Counted from the first letter of the stretch, positions 17,467-28,383 are shown. The stretch: 64,000 nt of DNA from Aeromonas popoffii (GCF_000820025.1 NZ_CDBI01000055.1:63521-127520); one strand, 5' to 3'. Translations and numbers: made by a program. Notes: generated by a model not told the origin, from the letters alone.

Positions 17467-18564
17467 ATGAAGTCACTCCGTCTTGTGACCCTGATCTGCT
17501 GTCTGATGCCCTTGGGAATGGCCCACGCCTCCCGTATCAAGGACATCAGCTCGGTGGAAGGAGTACGTAACAACCAGCTGATTGGCTACGGTCTGGTCGT
17601 TGGCTTGCCCGGTACCGGCGAGAGGAACAGCGCCTTCACCGAGCAAACCTTCCGCACCATGCTCAACAACTTCGGTATCAAGGTGCCGGACAACATCAGG
17701 CCCAAGATCAAGGACGTGGCGCCTGTGGCTATTCATGCAGAGTTGCCTCCGTTCGCCAAGCCTGGCCAGACCATAGACGTGACGGTATCGGCCATCGGCG
17801 AGGCCAAGAGCCTGCGGGGCGGCACCCTGCTGCAAAGCTTCATGAAGGGGCTGGACGGGCGTGTCTATGCGGTGGCGCAAGGCAGTCTGGTGGTGGGGGG
17901 GCTGGGCGCTGAAGGGGCCGATGGCTCCAAGGTGGTGATCAATACGCCGACGGTGGGGCGTATCGCCAACGGCGCGACTGTGGAGCGGGAGGTACCGAAC
18001 TCCTTTAGTCAGGGGGATACCATCACCTTCAACCTCAATCGCCCCGATTTCACCACGGCCCGCCGGCTGGCGGACGTGGTCAACGATCTGGTGGGCCCCA
18101 ACACGGCGCAGGCACTCGATGCGACCTCGGTCAAGGTCTATGCGCCGCGGGATCCGGGGCAGCGGGTCTCCTACCTCGCCACCATCGAAAATCTGGAAGT
18201 AGACCCGGCCAGCGAGGCGGCCAAGATCATCGTCAACTCCCGTACCGGCACCATTGTCATCGGCAGTCAGGTGCGGCTCAAACCGGCGGCCATCAGCCAC
18301 GGCGGGCTGACGGTGACCATAGCCGAGAATCAGCAGGTGTCACAGCCCAACCCGCTCTCTGACGGCCAGACGGTGGTGACCAACAACTCCACCATCAATG
18401 TGCAGCAGGAGCAGGGACGCATGTTCAAGCTCGATACCGGCGCGACCCTGGATGATCTGGTGCGAGCGGTGAATCAGGTCGGGGTGGCGCCCGGCGATCT
18501 GATGGCGATCCTGGAGGCGTTGCAACAGGCGGGCGCTATCGAAGGTCAGCTGGTCATACTGTAA
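17467..18564 (+). CDS. flgI: Flagellar P-ring protein FlgI
   Basis: A 365-residue periplasmic P-ring subunit with a signal peptide ([16 protein letters not shown]) and mature start [20 protein letters not shown]. The [13 protein letters not shown] signature and the C-terminal [20 protein letters not shown] are diagnostic. It depends on FlgA for assembly. The ATG at 17467 follows flgH by eight bases; the longer frame from 17257 lies inside flgH. Confidence 0.97.
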   Translation: MKSLRLVTLICCLMPLGMAHASRIKDISSVEGVRNNQLIGYGLVVGLPGTGERNSAFTEQTFRTMLNNFGIKVPDNIRPKIKDVAPVAIHAELPPFAKPGQTIDVTVSAIGEAKSLRGGTLLQSFMKGLDGRVYAVAQGSLVVGGLGAEGADGSKVVINTPTVGRIANGATVEREVPNSFSQGDTITFNLNRPDFTTARRLADVVNDLVGPNTAQALDATSVKVYAPRDPGQRVSYLATIENLEVDPASEAAKIIVNSRTGTIVIGSQVRLKPAAISHGGLTVTIAENQQVSQPNPLSDGQTVVTNNSTINVQQEQGRMFKLDTGATLDDLVRAVNQVGVAPGDLMAILEALQQAGAIEGQLVIL

Positions 18565-18607
18565 CAAGCGGCAAGGGGTTGCCACGGGCGGCAATGAGGT
18601 AAGCAAA

Positions 18608-19681
18608 ATGGCAGAATTTGACACCAACAGTGGCGTGAATATGGGGATGGTGCAGGATATCAAGAACCTGGACCGCCTGCGCCAGCTGAGCCAGAGCAAA
18701 GAGGGCAAGGCCGAGGCGCTCATGGCCGCCTCTCGCCAGTTCGAGTCCATCTTCACCCAAACCCTGTTTCAGGGCATGCGTCAGGCCAACCAGGCCTTGA
18801 CTCAGGACAACCCCATGAACAGCAGCTACACCCAGTTCTACGAGGGCATGCTGGATGAACAGCGGGTCGCCGACATGACCAGCAAGGGAGGGATGGGGCT
18901 GGCCGAGATGGTGGCCAAGCAACTCTCACCCGAGACCTTTACCCGTCACGATGGGCGTGTGCTCAAGATGCCGCAGCGTACCGAACGGGTCTACAAACCC
19001 TACCAGCCCCCCACCTCTGGCCCAAACGATCTCATCTCCGCCTCAAAAGTTGGCAAAGATTTTGCTAACAAAGAGATGCGTGCCGATGCCCAGCCGCTGG
19101 CTGTGCCGCATCGCCCCCGTCGCACGGTTCCCCCCATGGGGCCCGCGCAGGGGGCCAAGGCGCTGGACAGGACAGCGCAAGTGTTTGAAACCCCGGAAGA
19201 GTTCGTTAATCGCCTGATGCCACTCGCCAAGAAGGCGGCGGACAAGTTGGGGCTGAGCCCGGCGGTGCTGGTGGCCCAGGCGGCGCTGGAAAGCGGCTGG
19301 GGCAAGCGGGTGATCAAGAACGGGGAAGGACAGGTGACCCACAATCTGTTCGGCATCAAGGCCGATCCGCGTTGGGAAGGCCCCAAGGCGGTGGTCAACA
19401 CCCTGGAATATGAGCAAGGGGTGGCCTCGCGCCAGAAGGCATCGTTTCGCTCTTACGAGTCGTTCGAGGAGAGCTTCAACGACTATGTCGATTTCCTGAC
19501 CTCGGGGTCTCGCTACAAGGGGGCCCTGACCAAAGTAGACAGCCCGGACCGTTACTTCGAGGCCTTGCAACAGGCCGGATATGCGACGGATCCCCAGTAC
19601 GCCAGGAAACTGAAACAGGTATTGCGCAGTGATGCCATTGCCGGCTACTCCGCTACCAACCACACAGAAATGGAGCTGTAA
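18608..19681 (+). CDS. flgJ: Rod cap and peptidoglycan hydrolase FlgJ
   Basis: A 357-residue two-domain protein: an N-terminal rod-capping domain (about 30-130, with ASRQFESIFTQTLFQGMR) and a C-terminal glucosaminidase (about 205-350, with LVAQAALESGWGK, whose glutamate is catalytic). The dual-domain form is typical of gammaproteobacteria. The linker (about 130-205), rich in proline and arginine, is longer than in E. coli FlgJ (313 residues). Confidence 0.95.
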   Translation: MAEFDTNSGVNMGMVQDIKNLDRLRQLSQSKEGKAEALMAASRQFESIFTQTLFQGMRQANQALTQDNPMNSSYTQFYEGMLDEQRVADMTSKGGMGLAEMVAKQLSPETFTRHDGRVLKMPQRTERVYKPYQPPTSGPNDLISASKVGKDFANKEMRADAQPLAVPHRPRRTVPPMGPAQGAKALDRTAQVFETPEEFVNRLMPLAKKAADKLGLSPAVLVAQAALESGWGKRVIKNGEGQVTHNLFGIKADPRWEGPKAVVNTLEYEQGVASRQKASFRSYESFEESFNDYVDFLTSGSRYKGALTKVDSPDRYFEALQQAGYATDPQYARKLKQVLRSDAIAGYSATNHTEMEL

Positions 19682-19684
19682 GTC

Positions 19685-21682
19685 ATGGCAAGCGATCTGC
19701 TTGGAATTGGTACCTCGGGTGTGATGGCCCAGCAGCGACTGCTGCAGACCACCAGTAACAACATAGTGAACGTCAATAGCCAGGGCTATGTGCGTGAACG
19801 AACCCTGATCTATACCAGTTCCGTCGGTCTGGGCACGGGCGACATGCTGACCGAGCGGGTCATCAATGCCTATGCCCAGGGCGAAGTGCGGCGCGACACC
19901 TCCGCCTATTTTGCCTCGGCGACCCGCTACGAGCAGCTCTCCAATACCGATACCCTGCTGGGGGATACCAGCAACAGCGTCGGGACGGCCATCACCTCCT
20001 ATTTCAAGGCGTTTCATACCGCCAACGAGGCGCCGGCCGATATTGCCGGCCGCAAGATCACCCTGAGCGAGCTCAGCGGCATGGTCAACCGCTTTCATAC
20101 CCTGTCGTCCCAGCTGGACAAACAGACCGACACCATTAACACCACCATAGGTGACGAGACCCAGCGGGTGAATGGCCTTATCAACAGCATCAACGATCTG
20201 AACCAGGCCATCATCCGTACTCAGGGCTCGCCGGAAGAGAACCTGATGCTGTCCGATCAGCGGGATGAAGCCATCCGCCAGCTTTCCGAGAAGATGGAGA
20301 TCCGCACCGTGCCCCAGGCCAATGGCAGCGTGCTGATCAATATGAGCACGGGTCACTCCCTGGTACTCAATAGCGGGGTGGCCCAGTTCAGCGTCGTGCC
20401 GGGTGATCCTGATCCCCGCGAGCCCGAGCTGCAGCTGATCGCGGGGACCAACAAGACCCGCATTAACGAGAGCAGCATTGGTGGCGGCGTGGGGGGCTTG
20501 TTCTCCGCTCGTCGTGATCTGGAGCCGGCCAAGCGCGAACTGGGTCAGTTGGCCGCGGCCATGGCCGATGCCATGAACCAGCAGAACCGGCTGGGCATGG
20601 ATCTGGATAACGAGTTGGGGGGGGATCTCTTCTCCCTTGGTGTCAGCGATGGCCTGCCTTATGAAAAAAACACAGGCACAGGTGCTGCCAAGGTCAATTT
20701 CGTGCCTGGTAAAGGCAGTGAAGTGACCACCTTCGATTACGAGATACAGTTCAGCAGCGCCACAGGTTACGAGGTGTTCTCCCTCGACAAGGATGGCAAT
20801 CGTACCTCGCTGGCGACCGGTACCACGCCCCCGGCCAAGTTTCAGCTCCCGGGCCATGGTATCGAGATTGATCTGACCGGCACGCCAGCGGCAGGGGATC
20901 GCATCCTGCTGCAGCCGACCAAGCGGGCCGCCGCCAGCTTGGGGCAGCTTGTCACCCGTCCCGAGGATCTGGCGCTGGCATCCCCCCTCAAGGCGGACAA
21001 GAACAAGAACAACAACGGCTCTGCCGAGATCAAGTTCAACGGCATCTTCAACACCAGCACGGGGTCGGGTTTTGGTACCAACACCCTGGATCCAACGGCA
21101 CCCCAGGTGGTGAAAGTCGACGACAGCGGTAACTACAAGGTCTATGACGGGAACAACAACCTCCTCGGGGTCGCGCCAGCTTCCAGCAATGGCCAGAATT
21201 TGATGGCCGCCATCGAGAACCCGCTGCCAGGTCCCAAGGTCTATGCCGATCCGACCCAGACTCCCGGCTACGAGTTCAGCATTACCGGCTCGGTAGCCGC
21301 CAACGACAGCTTCACCCTGAGCTATAACAAAAATGGTTTTGCCGATAACGCCAATGGCTTGGCGCTGGCTGAGCTGCAGAACAAGGATCTGGTGCGCAAG
21401 AGCACCAATACCGGCACCAGCAATGACAAGATGACCTTCAACGAGGCCTATTCCGGTCTGGTGACCGGGGTGGGTATCAGCACCAGCCAGGCCAAGACGC
21501 TGCTCAAGGCCAACGAGGCAAAATTGACCCAGAGTACCAATATTTTCGAGAGCGTCTCCGGTGTGAGCCTCGAGGAAGAGGCGGCCAATCTGATCCGTTT
21601 CCAGCAGTCTTATGCGGCATCGGCCCAGGTGGTCAGTACGGCCAAGACCATCTTCGACACCCTGTTGTCATCAGTGAGGTAA
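19685..21682 (+). CDS. flgK: Flagellar hook-filament junction protein FlgK (HAP1)
   Basis: A 665-residue junction protein, longer than E. coli FlgK (547). The N-terminal QTTSNNIVNVNSQGYVRERT motif and C-terminal EEEAANLIRFQQSYAASAQV helix are conserved; the extra length is in the variable central region. It starts three bases after flgJ and is a substrate of the FlgN chaperone. Confidence 0.95.
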   Translation: MASDLLGIGTSGVMAQQRLLQTTSNNIVNVNSQGYVRERTLIYTSSVGLGTGDMLTERVINAYAQGEVRRDTSAYFASATRYEQLSNTDTLLGDTSNSVGTAITSYFKAFHTANEAPADIAGRKITLSELSGMVNRFHTLSSQLDKQTDTINTTIGDETQRVNGLINSINDLNQAIIRTQGSPEENLMLSDQRDEAIRQLSEKMEIRTVPQANGSVLINMSTGHSLVLNSGVAQFSVVPGDPDPREPELQLIAGTNKTRINESSIGGGVGGLFSARRDLEPAKRELGQLAAAMADAMNQQNRLGMDLDNELGGDLFSLGVSDGLPYEKNTGTGAAKVNFVPGKGSEVTTFDYEIQFSSATGYEVFSLDKDGNRTSLATGTTPPAKFQLPGHGIEIDLTGTPAAGDRILLQPTKRAAASLGQLVTRPEDLALASPLKADKNKNNNGSAEIKFNGIFNTSTGSGFGTNTLDPTAPQVVKVDDSGNYKVYDGNNNLLGVAPASSNGQNLMAAIENPLPGPKVYADPTQTPGYEFSITGSVAANDSFTLSYNKNGFADNANGLALAELQNKDLVRKSTNTGTSNDKMTFNEAYSGLVTGVGISTSQAKTLLKANEAKLTQSTNIFESVSGVSLEEEAANLIRFQQSYAASAQVVSTAKTIFDTLLSSVR

Positions 21683-21686
21683 GTTC

Positions 21687-22895
21687 ATGCGTATTACCAC
21701 CAACATGGTTTATAACCGGAATATCTCCTCCCTGAATAACGCCAATGAAAGATTGAGCACGGCTTATGAACAGCTGCAGAGTGGAGATAAATTCAAGACG
21801 TCGGGAGAAGATCCCTCCGGCATGAGCCAGAAGATGGCGCTGACCAAGGAGATAGATCTGTTCAAGCAGTATGGCGTGAATGGCAGCTTGCTTGAGAACA
21901 GCCTGGGCCATGCAGAGACAGTGCTGACCGCGCTCAATAACGCCATGACCAGTGCCCAGACCCTGATCCAGAAGGCCAACAACTCGGCGGTGGAGTCAGA
22001 TGATCGCAAGGCGATCGCCAGCGAGCTGGAAGGCTTGCAAAAGCAGATGTTCGATCTGATGAACAGCAAGAACTCCCAGGGCGAATTCATTTTTGGTGGC
22101 AACCAGAGCAAGACCCAGCCCTTCATCAAGGATGCCAGCGGCAATTACGTCTTTCAGGGGGATACAGGCCAGCGCAATATCCAGGTCTCTCCGACGGTGC
22201 AAATCGCGGCCAATGATTCCGGCTTCAATCTGTTTGAAATGGTGCCGACCCGCAGGACCGGCAGTGCGGGCAGCGCCAATATTCAGGTCAGAGTGGCCGA
22301 TCAGGGTAACTTCGACAACTTTCATCGCATCAACTTTGACCCCGCCCTGGCCAGCAACCAATACACGGTGACCACAGCGGCGGGGGCTCCTGATACCTAT
22401 GAGATAAGGGATAGCGGCGGCGCCCTGCTGCAAAGCGGTGACTATGTGGCAGGTAACCAGATCCCCTTCAATGGTCTGGAGTTGACCCTGGATCTGCCCG
22501 CAGGGGGCGCCGCGCAAAACTTTGTGCTGGACTCGCCCCAGAACAACAACATTCTGGATGGTATGTCCGATTTCATTACGGCTTTGCGTGATCCCACTAT
22601 GTCGGCAGACGATTTTCAGGTGAAGGTAGCGGATGCCACCGCTCACATGAACAATGCCCGACTGAATGTCGATAAGGGGCTGGGTGAAATTGGTGGCAGG
22701 ATGAACAGCCTGGAGCAGGTACTGGGTTCGAACGAGGGTCTGAGTACCCTCAATCAGCAGGTCAGGGCCAAGGTTTCCGAGGCTGACTTGTATGAAGTCA
22801 TTGCTGCATTGTCCAAAGAGGATGCAGCCTTGAGTGCCTCCCAGCTTTCCTTCAGCAAAATAAGCAAGTTGACCCTGTTTGACTATATTCGCTGA
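21687..22895 (+). CDS. flgL: Flagellar hook-filament junction protein FlgL (HAP3)
   Basis: A 402-residue flagellin-like junction protein. The N-terminal flagellin signature (NERLSTAYEQLQSGDKFKTS...DPSGMSQKMAL) and the C-terminal helix ending FSKISKLTLFDYIR are diagnostic. It closes the flgF-L unit and is followed by an inverted repeat. Confidence 0.95.
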   Translation: MRITTNMVYNRNISSLNNANERLSTAYEQLQSGDKFKTSGEDPSGMSQKMALTKEIDLFKQYGVNGSLLENSLGHAETVLTALNNAMTSAQTLIQKANNSAVESDDRKAIASELEGLQKQMFDLMNSKNSQGEFIFGGNQSKTQPFIKDASGNYVFQGDTGQRNIQVSPTVQIAANDSGFNLFEMVPTRRTGSAGSANIQVRVADQGNFDNFHRINFDPALASNQYTVTTAAGAPDTYEIRDSGGALLQSGDYVAGNQIPFNGLELTLDLPAGGAAQNFVLDSPQNNNILDGMSDFITALRDPTMSADDFQVKVADATAHMNNARLNVDKGLGEIGGRMNSLEQVLGSNEGLSTLNQQVRAKVSEADLYEVIAALSKEDAALSASQLSFSKISKLTLFDYIR

Positions 22896-22904
22896 TATTT
22901 TCCA

Positions 22905-22942
22905 CCCCTGTTCAGCGCATTTCGGGACGCGATGAACAGGGG
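22905..22942 (+). terminator. Possible terminator after flgL
   Basis: A ten-base perfect inverted repeat, CCCCTGTTCA and TGAACAGGGG, encloses an 18-base loop just after flgL. The T-rich tail is weak, so it may act as a Rho-independent terminator or as an mRNA end-stabilising stem. Confidence 0.55.
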
Positions 22943-23049
22943 GCATCCAGATCTTGTTTGCCCAGTCATGATATATCCTCGTTTAAATCCTCTTTTTTCT
23001 CCAATTGTAACAAGCTGTTGCAATGGGCTATTTAACCCTCCCTGTCGGG

Positions 23050-23075
23050 TTGACTCACTCTGTGCATTCGATAAT
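23050..23075 (+). promoter_or_regulatory. Possible promoter of mgtE leader
   Basis: TTGACT at 23050-23055 and GATAAT at 23070-23075 resemble sigma-70 hexamers, although the 14-base spacing is short. It lies about 45 bases upstream of the M-box, where a leader promoter is needed. Confidence 0.4.
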
Positions 23076-23118
23076 CATGCTGCCCGCACAACAGAGGGTT
23101 GTGCTAATTTTTTTGCAG

Positions 23119-23280
23119 CATCTCGTTAGGCGAGGCTCCTGTATAAACAAAGGCCACTGATCTCACGACGTCGAGAGACGCCCAAGCTCAGGACAGTTTT
23201 CATCGGATTAAGGTGTAAACCCAAGTGGCTTCCGGCATGCCGGATACGTTATACAGTGCTAAAGCTGGTACGTGGGGATG
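23119..23280 (+). ncRNA. M-box (ykoK) magnesium riboswitch
   Basis: The conserved M-box segments occur in order: CGTTAGGCGAGGCTCCTGTA from 23124, AGACGCC near 23175, the ATTAAGGTG region near 23207, AAGTGGCTTCC near 23223, and ATACAGTGCTAAAGCT near 23251. Flanking bases CATC-CGT (23119-23126) and ACG...GATG (23270-23280) can pair as the closing helix. A hairpin with a two-base bulge follows at 23281-23302. The downstream gene is mgtE, the classical M-box target. High magnesium is expected to lower expression; the exact off-mechanism (terminator or ribosome-site masking) is not certain. Confidence 0.93.
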
Positions 23281-23391
23281 ATGACACGCCGGACGGCGTC
23301 ATTTCCTGCCTATTACTCGTCAATCAAATTGCTGTTTTCTTTCAGACAGCGACCGGATATCCGATCGCGCTCAGGCCCTGCCTGAAATCAC

Positions 23392-24750
23392 ATGAGATCA
23401 TTTGTGATGAAGAAAACACAGACTCTACTCAATCGTCATCAACTGCTCGATCTGGCCGCCCTGCAGGGCTGGCTGGAGAATAATCTGGATCCGGTTCAGC
23501 GTGCCGATCAACTGCTGACCCTGCGTCCGGAAGAGCTCAACTGCATCTTCGATACCCTGCCCATTGTCGAGGGGGTGGCGCTACTCAACTCGTTGTCGGG
23601 CGAGTGTGCCGGACGTCTGCTGATGCGGTTGCATGCCAGCATAGTCGGTCTGTTGCAAGGGGCCATGCCCCGGCGCGACATGCTGGACATACTGCGTCGG
23701 CTCGGTAGTAGCGATCGCACCATGCTGCTCTCCCGCTTTCCGGAGCCGGTGCAGTCCACCTTCTACTCCCTGCTCGACTGGCCGACCGAATCGGTTGGAG
23801 CCAATATGCGCCATGAATTTTTGGCCATCGGCGATCAGGATACGGTGGGCAGTGCCAAGCAGCTGATCCACGATGCCTGGGACAACGCCCAGTTGTTCCA
23901 GCACCTCTATGTGGTCAACACCGAGCATCGTCTGCTCGGCAGCATAGCGCTCAAATCCTTGTTGATAGCGGATCCTCTGCTGCCGGTCAGCGAGCTGATG
24001 GACAGGGATACGGTGCGCATCAACGCCCGGGCGGATCAGGAGCTGGCGGCACGTCTGCTGATCGACCGTGACATCTCGACCTTGCCGGTGGAGGAGCAGG
24101 GCAAGCTGGTGGGTATCTTCCATGTGGATGATGCCGCCGACATCCTGGAGCTCGAATCCACAGAGGATGCCGAGATGCAGGGGGGCTCATCGCCGCTCGA
24201 TACCCCCTATCTGCAGGCGACCCCCTGGCAACTGTGGCGTAAACGGGTGGGCTGGCTGCTCATCCTGTTTGTGGCGGAGGCCTATACCGGCACAGTGCTG
24301 CGGGCGTTCGAAGAGCAGCTGGAAGCCGCCATCGCGTTGGCCTTCTTTATCCCGTTGCTCATCGGTACTGGCGGTAACAGTGGCACCCAGATCACCACCA
24401 CCATAGTGCGCGCCATGGCAGTCGGTGAGGTGAGTCTGCGCAACCTTGGCACTGTGCTGAAAAAGGAGCTCTCCACCGGTCTGCTTATCTCGGGGGCCAT
24501 TGCCATGGCGGCCTGGGTGCGGGCATGGAGTCTGGGCGTCGGCCCCGAGATTGGCATGGTGGTGACCTTTACCATCATCGCCATCGTGCTGTGGAGCGCC
24601 ACAGTTGCATCCATTATCCCCATGGTGCTGCGCCGCTTTGGCATCGACCCTGCTGTGGTGTCCGCCCCCTTCATCGCCACCCTGGTGGATGGTACCGGTC
24701 TCATCATCTACTTCGAGATGGCCAAGTGGTTGCTGCCCGAGTTGCAGTAA
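23392..24750 (+). CDS. mgtE: Magnesium transporter MgtE
   Basis: A 452-residue magnesium channel/transporter: N-terminal MgtE_N helical domain (about 20-125), two CBS domains (about 140-260) and a five-helix membrane domain (about 285-450). GTGGNSGTQ and the final-helix PFIATLVDGTGLIIYFE motifs are intact, and the latter contains the pore aspartate. The start is uncertain: ATG at 23392 or ATG at 23407, neither with a good ribosome site; an inverted repeat (ATCACA ... TGTGAT, 23387-23408) covers both. Expression is probably set by the M-box. Confidence 0.93.
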   Translation: MRSFVMKKTQTLLNRHQLLDLAALQGWLENNLDPVQRADQLLTLRPEELNCIFDTLPIVEGVALLNSLSGECAGRLLMRLHASIVGLLQGAMPRRDMLDILRRLGSSDRTMLLSRFPEPVQSTFYSLLDWPTESVGANMRHEFLAIGDQDTVGSAKQLIHDAWDNAQLFQHLYVVNTEHRLLGSIALKSLLIADPLLPVSELMDRDTVRINARADQELAARLLIDRDISTLPVEEQGKLVGIFHVDDAADILELESTEDAEMQGGSSPLDTPYLQATPWQLWRKRVGWLLILFVAEAYTGTVLRAFEEQLEAAIALAFFIPLLIGTGGNSGTQITTTIVRAMAVGEVSLRNLGTVLKKELSTGLLISGAIAMAAWVRAWSLGVGPEIGMVVTFTIIAIVLWSATVASIIPMVLRRFGIDPAVVSAPFIATLVDGTGLIIYFEMAKWLLPELQ

Positions 24751-24778
24751 CCCGCACCTGACGCGGATGAGTCAAATA

Positions 24779-24807
24779 GCAAAAAGGCAGCCTGGGCTGC
24801 CTTTTTG
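24779..24807. terminator. Bidirectional terminator between mgtE and ppx
   Basis: AAAAAGGCAGCC and GGCTGCCTTTTT form a strong hairpin flanked by an A-run and a T-run, so it serves both convergent genes. Confidence 0.92.
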
Positions 24808-24833
24808 CCTGTCTGCCTGCCAAAGAGGCGGGG

Positions 24834-26324
24834 TCAGCTCAGCTGAAACAGCAGCGGCCAGCCTTGCTCCTGGCAATAACGGTGCTCTTTCTCCAGGTTT
24901 TGCATCAGCAGGCGGTTCTCGTCGCACCAATCGATCGGCAGGGTGACCACCAGCTGATCTTCGGCTGCTTGTACGTTCCATTTTGGCAACAAATTGTCCT
25001 GACGCCTGTGGTGCGCCGCCACGGCGAGCCGCAGGATGCGAATGCAACGCAGCACAGTTTGCGTGTCATGGTTGGGCAGGGGAGGGAGCTCGGAGAGCTT
25101 GAGCCCCTTGCGCTGAAACCGTACCAGGGCTGCCAGCAGGGCCTGATCGTCCTGGGTGAAGCCGGGCAAATCCGTGTTCTGCAATATATAAGCGGAGTGG
25201 CGCTGGATGCCGCTGTAGTTGATGACCAGCCCAATCTCGTGCAGTCGCGCCGCCCAGCCGAGGATCGCGCGATAGGGTTCCTCCGGCATTTGCCAGGGGC
25301 CGCTAAGGGCATCGAACAGGGCCAACACACTCTGCTCGACCCGGTTGGCCTGGCGCTTGTCGATGTGATAGTGGGTGGAGAGGGCCAGCGCGGTACGCTC
25401 GCGAATGTCGTGGTGCTGCAAGCGCTCCTCGAATTCATACAGCAGCCCTTCGCGCAAGGCACCGTCCGAATACTCCATCCGTTCAATGGGTAGGGAGGTA
25501 AAAAGCCCAAGCAGTATGGTCACCGCGGCGGCAAACACCCCCTTGCGCTCCTCGGTCAGGCCAGCGAGCTTCAACTGATCGACCCGCTTGTGGTCGAGCA
25601 TCTCCTGCTTGAGCCGCTCCAGCCCCGCCAGCGTGATGGCGCCATCGGTCCAGCCTTCTCCTTGCAGCACGTCGCGTACGGCTCGAATCGAGCCGGAGCT
25701 GCCAAGGCAACTCTGCCAGCCCAGCTTGCGATACTGGTTGATGATGGGGGCGAGCTGATGCTGGGTCTCCAGCACGGCGCTGTGGAAGGCCTTTTCGTTC
25801 AGCTTGCCGTTGGCAAAGAAGCGCTGGGTCAAGCTGACACAGCCCATCTTGCGGCTGGTGAGGGCCTTGTGATCGAAGCCTTCCCCTATGATGAGCTCAG
25901 TGCTGCCACCGCCGATATCCACCACCAGCACCTGGCCTTCGATATGCTGGGTATGGGCAACGCCCTGATAGATGAGGCGCGCCTCTTCCTGACCACTGAT
26001 AATTTCGATGGGATGGTTGAGCACCTTGGCTGCCTCGCTCACGAATTCGCGGGCGTTGCTGGCGCGGCGCAGGGTATAGGTACCGGCAATGCGGATCTGA
26101 TCCGGCTTGATATTGGTGAGGCGCTCGGCAAACAGCGACAGGCAGGTGAGACCGCGGGCCATCGCCTCCGGGCTCATCCGCTTCTGCTCATCCATCCCCT
26201 CGGCTAGACGGACCCGCTCCTTGATGCGATCGACGATGCGAAAGCGTCCTTCGCTCAGGTGGGCGATCACCATGTGAAAACTGTTGGAGCCGAGATCCAC
26301 GGCGGCATAGAGACTATTGTCCAT
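24834..26324 (-). CDS. ppx: Exopolyphosphatase
   Basis: A 496-residue Ppx/GppA-family phosphatase of the ASKHA fold. [14 protein letters not shown] (residues 7-20) and [14 protein letters not shown] (about 140) are the two phosphate-binding motifs; a C-terminal HD-like helical region follows. It releases phosphate from polyphosphate ends. Ppx is preferred to GppA because it overlaps the end of ppk by 11 bases and has a full-length C-terminal region (E. coli Ppx 513, GppA 494, so length alone does not decide). Confidence 0.9.
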   Translation of the reverse strand: MDNSLYAAVDLGSNSFHMVIAHLSEGRFRIVDRIKERVRLAEGMDEQKRMSPEAMARGLTCLSLFAERLTNIKPDQIRIAGTYTLRRASNAREFVSEAAKVLNHPIEIISGQEEARLIYQGVAHTQHIEGQVLVVDIGGGSTELIIGEGFDHKALTSRKMGCVSLTQRFFANGKLNEKAFHSAVLETQHQLAPIINQYRKLGWQSCLGSSGSIRAVRDVLQGEGWTDGAITLAGLERLKQEMLDHKRVDQLKLAGLTEERKGVFAAAVTILLGLFTSLPIERMEYSDGALREGLLYEFEERLQHHDIRERTALALSTHYHIDKRQANRVEQSVLALFDALSGPWQMPEEPYRAILGWAARLHEIGLVINYSGIQRHSAYILQNTDLPGFTQDDQALLAALVRFQRKGLKLSELPPLPNHDTQTVLRCIRILRLAVAAHHRRQDNLLPKWNVQAAEDQLVVTLPIDWCDENRLLMQNLEKEHRYCQEQGWPLLFQLS

Positions 26325-28383
26325 TGTTTGACTCGATACGTTTGAGATAGTCGTAAATCGCCACCTGAGAGCGGATCTTGCGGCGGTTGCCCCGCTTCAC
26401 ATACGCGTTTTGCTGGTCGGCATCGATCACCCGTGCCTTGCAGGTATCACTCAGTTGCAGTTCGAGAATGTCCATGATGCGCTGCTTGAGGCGCTCATCA
26501 TAGATGGGGGTTCCCACCTCGATCCTGCCGTCGATGTTGCGGCTCATCCAGTCGGCGCTGGAGATATAGAGCTGGGGGTTGCCTTTGTTGTGGAACACCA
26601 TGACCCGGGGGTGCTCGAGGAAGCGGTCTATGATGCTTATCACCTTGATGTTGTCACTGAGGCCCGGTACACCCGGGCGCAGGGCGCACATACCACGGAT
26701 GATCATCTGGATCGGCACCCCGGCCTGGCCGGCGGCATAGAGCCGGTTGATGAGATCCTTGTCCACCAGATTGTTGATCTTGAGGGTGATGCCGCTGGGT
26801 TGGCCCGCCTTGGCGTTGGAGAGCTCGTTATCGATGAGTCGATAGAGCTGACGGCGGCTGTTGATGGGGGAGACCAGCAGGTGGTTGAACTTGTAGCGCC
26901 GATAGGGGTACTCGATGTATTCGAACACGCCCTCCACCTCGGCGGTGATGTCCGGGTGGCGGGTCAGCAGGGAGAAGTCGGTGTAGATCTTCGCCGTCTT
27001 CTCGTTGAAGTTGCCGGTACCGATATGGGCGTAGCGCACCGCCTCGCCATGTTCGTGGCGAGTGATGAGGCAGAGCTTGGAGTGGATCTTGAGGCTCGGC
27101 ACCCCGAACACCACCTTGACGCCGGCATCGGTGAGAATGTTGGCCCAGTCGATGTTGGCCGCCTCGTCGAAACGGGCGCGCAGCTCGACGACGACGGTCA
27201 CTTTCTTGCCGTTGTTGGCGGCATCGATGAGGGAGTGGATGATGCGCGACTTCTTGGCGACCCGGTAGATATTGATGCGAATGGCACTCACCGCCGGATC
27301 GAACGCCGCCTGGCGCACCAGCTCGGTGAAGTGGTGGAACTTGTGATACGGGTAGTAGAGCAGAATATCCTGCTTGGTAATCGCATCGAAGGCGTTGACG
27401 AAACCGTCAAAATCGCGGCAATCGAGGGCAGGTAGCTTGGGGTTTTCCAGATAATCTCGGCCTACGTTGGGGAAGCCGATGAAATCCTTGAAGTTGTGAT
27501 AGCGCCCGCCCGGCATGATGGCGTCGTAGGAGCTGATCTGCAGCTTGAGCTTCAGGAAGCTTATCATGGCGGCGGGCATCTCCCGCTCGTAGACGAAGCG
27601 TACTGGCATGGCGGTGAGGCGCTGCTTCAAACCGTCACTCATCTTGTCCACCAGACTGAGATCCAGCTGGTCGGAGAGATCATATTCGGCATCCCGGGTC
27701 AGTTTGACCGCATAGGCAGCTATCTCGTCGTAGTCGAAGAAGCCCTTGAAGATCTCGTCGAGACAGAAGCGGATGACGTTGTCCAGTATGATGATCTGCT
27801 TCTTGCGGCGAGTGCCTTCCGGCGGCAGCTGGAAGAAGCGGGGCAGATCGTCGGTCGGTACTTCCACCAGGGCGTACTGGATCACCTGGCCATTCTTCTT
27901 CATTTCTATGGCCAGATAGGTGTGCTCGTCCTTGAGGAACTTGACCGGGTTGACCTCCTTGTTGAGCAGGATCGGGATGATGTGGCGCAGCACCTTCTCC
28001 CTGAAAAAGACCCGCAGCCACTGTTGGATAGACTCGGAGATCTGGCTCTCGTTGACCAGAAAGATGTTGTGACGGGCCAGCGCTATCAACAGCTCCTTGT
28101 AGGTGTTGTCGAACGCTTCGCCGAGCGCCATCACTTTCTGCTGGATGGCGCGCAGCAACACCTTGGCGTCGTCCTCGCCGCCGTGCACTTCGTTGATCAG
28201 GATGCGGCGCTTGACGTCCGACACCCGTACCTTGAAGAACTCATCCTGATTGGAGGAGAAGATCCCCAGGAAACGGACCCGCTCTATGAGGGGCACCGTC
28301 TTGTCCATTGCCTCTTGCAACACCCGTTCATTGAATGAGAGCCAGCTCAGCTCTTTCTCTTCATACTGCTTGTCGGTGCTCAT
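26314..28383 (-). CDS. ppk: Polyphosphate kinase 1
   Basis: A 689-residue PPK1, one residue longer than the E. coli enzyme, that polymerises ATP gamma-phosphate into polyphosphate. It starts with [16 protein letters not shown], and the [11 protein letters not shown] region carries the autophosphorylated histidine (expected near residue 435); [11 protein letters not shown] and [10 protein letters not shown] are further PPK signatures. It is the first gene of the ppk-ppx operon. The upstream region contains one perfect Pho half-site (CTGTCAT) but no convincing second half. Confidence 0.97.
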   Translation of the reverse strand: MSTDKQYEEKELSWLSFNERVLQEAMDKTVPLIERVRFLGIFSSNQDEFFKVRVSDVKRRILINEVHGGEDDAKVLLRAIQQKVMALGEAFDNTYKELLIALARHNIFLVNESQISESIQQWLRVFFREKVLRHIIPILLNKEVNPVKFLKDEHTYLAIEMKKNGQVIQYALVEVPTDDLPRFFQLPPEGTRRKKQIIILDNVIRFCLDEIFKGFFDYDEIAAYAVKLTRDAEYDLSDQLDLSLVDKMSDGLKQRLTAMPVRFVYEREMPAAMISFLKLKLQISSYDAIMPGGRYHNFKDFIGFPNVGRDYLENPKLPALDCRDFDGFVNAFDAITKQDILLYYPYHKFHHFTELVRQAAFDPAVSAIRINIYRVAKKSRIIHSLIDAANNGKKVTVVVELRARFDEAANIDWANILTDAGVKVVFGVPSLKIHSKLCLITRHEHGEAVRYAHIGTGNFNEKTAKIYTDFSLLTRHPDITAEVEGVFEYIEYPYRRYKFNHLLVSPINSRRQLYRLIDNELSNAKAGQPSGITLKINNLVDKDLINRLYAAGQAGVPIQMIIRGMCALRPGVPGLSDNIKVISIIDRFLEHPRVMVFHNKGNPQLYISSADWMSRNIDGRIEVGTPIYDERLKQRIMDILELQLSDTCKARVIDADQQNAYVKRGNRRKIRSQVAIYDYLKRIESNNGQ

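Noticed and set aside
23386-23409. ATCACA ... TGTGAT before mgtE as a CRP site
   Set aside because: The half-sites are in the everted order compared with TGTGA-N6-TCACA.
26410-28338. Long plus-strand frames antisense to ppk
   Set aside because: Shadows of a fully conserved ppk coding region.
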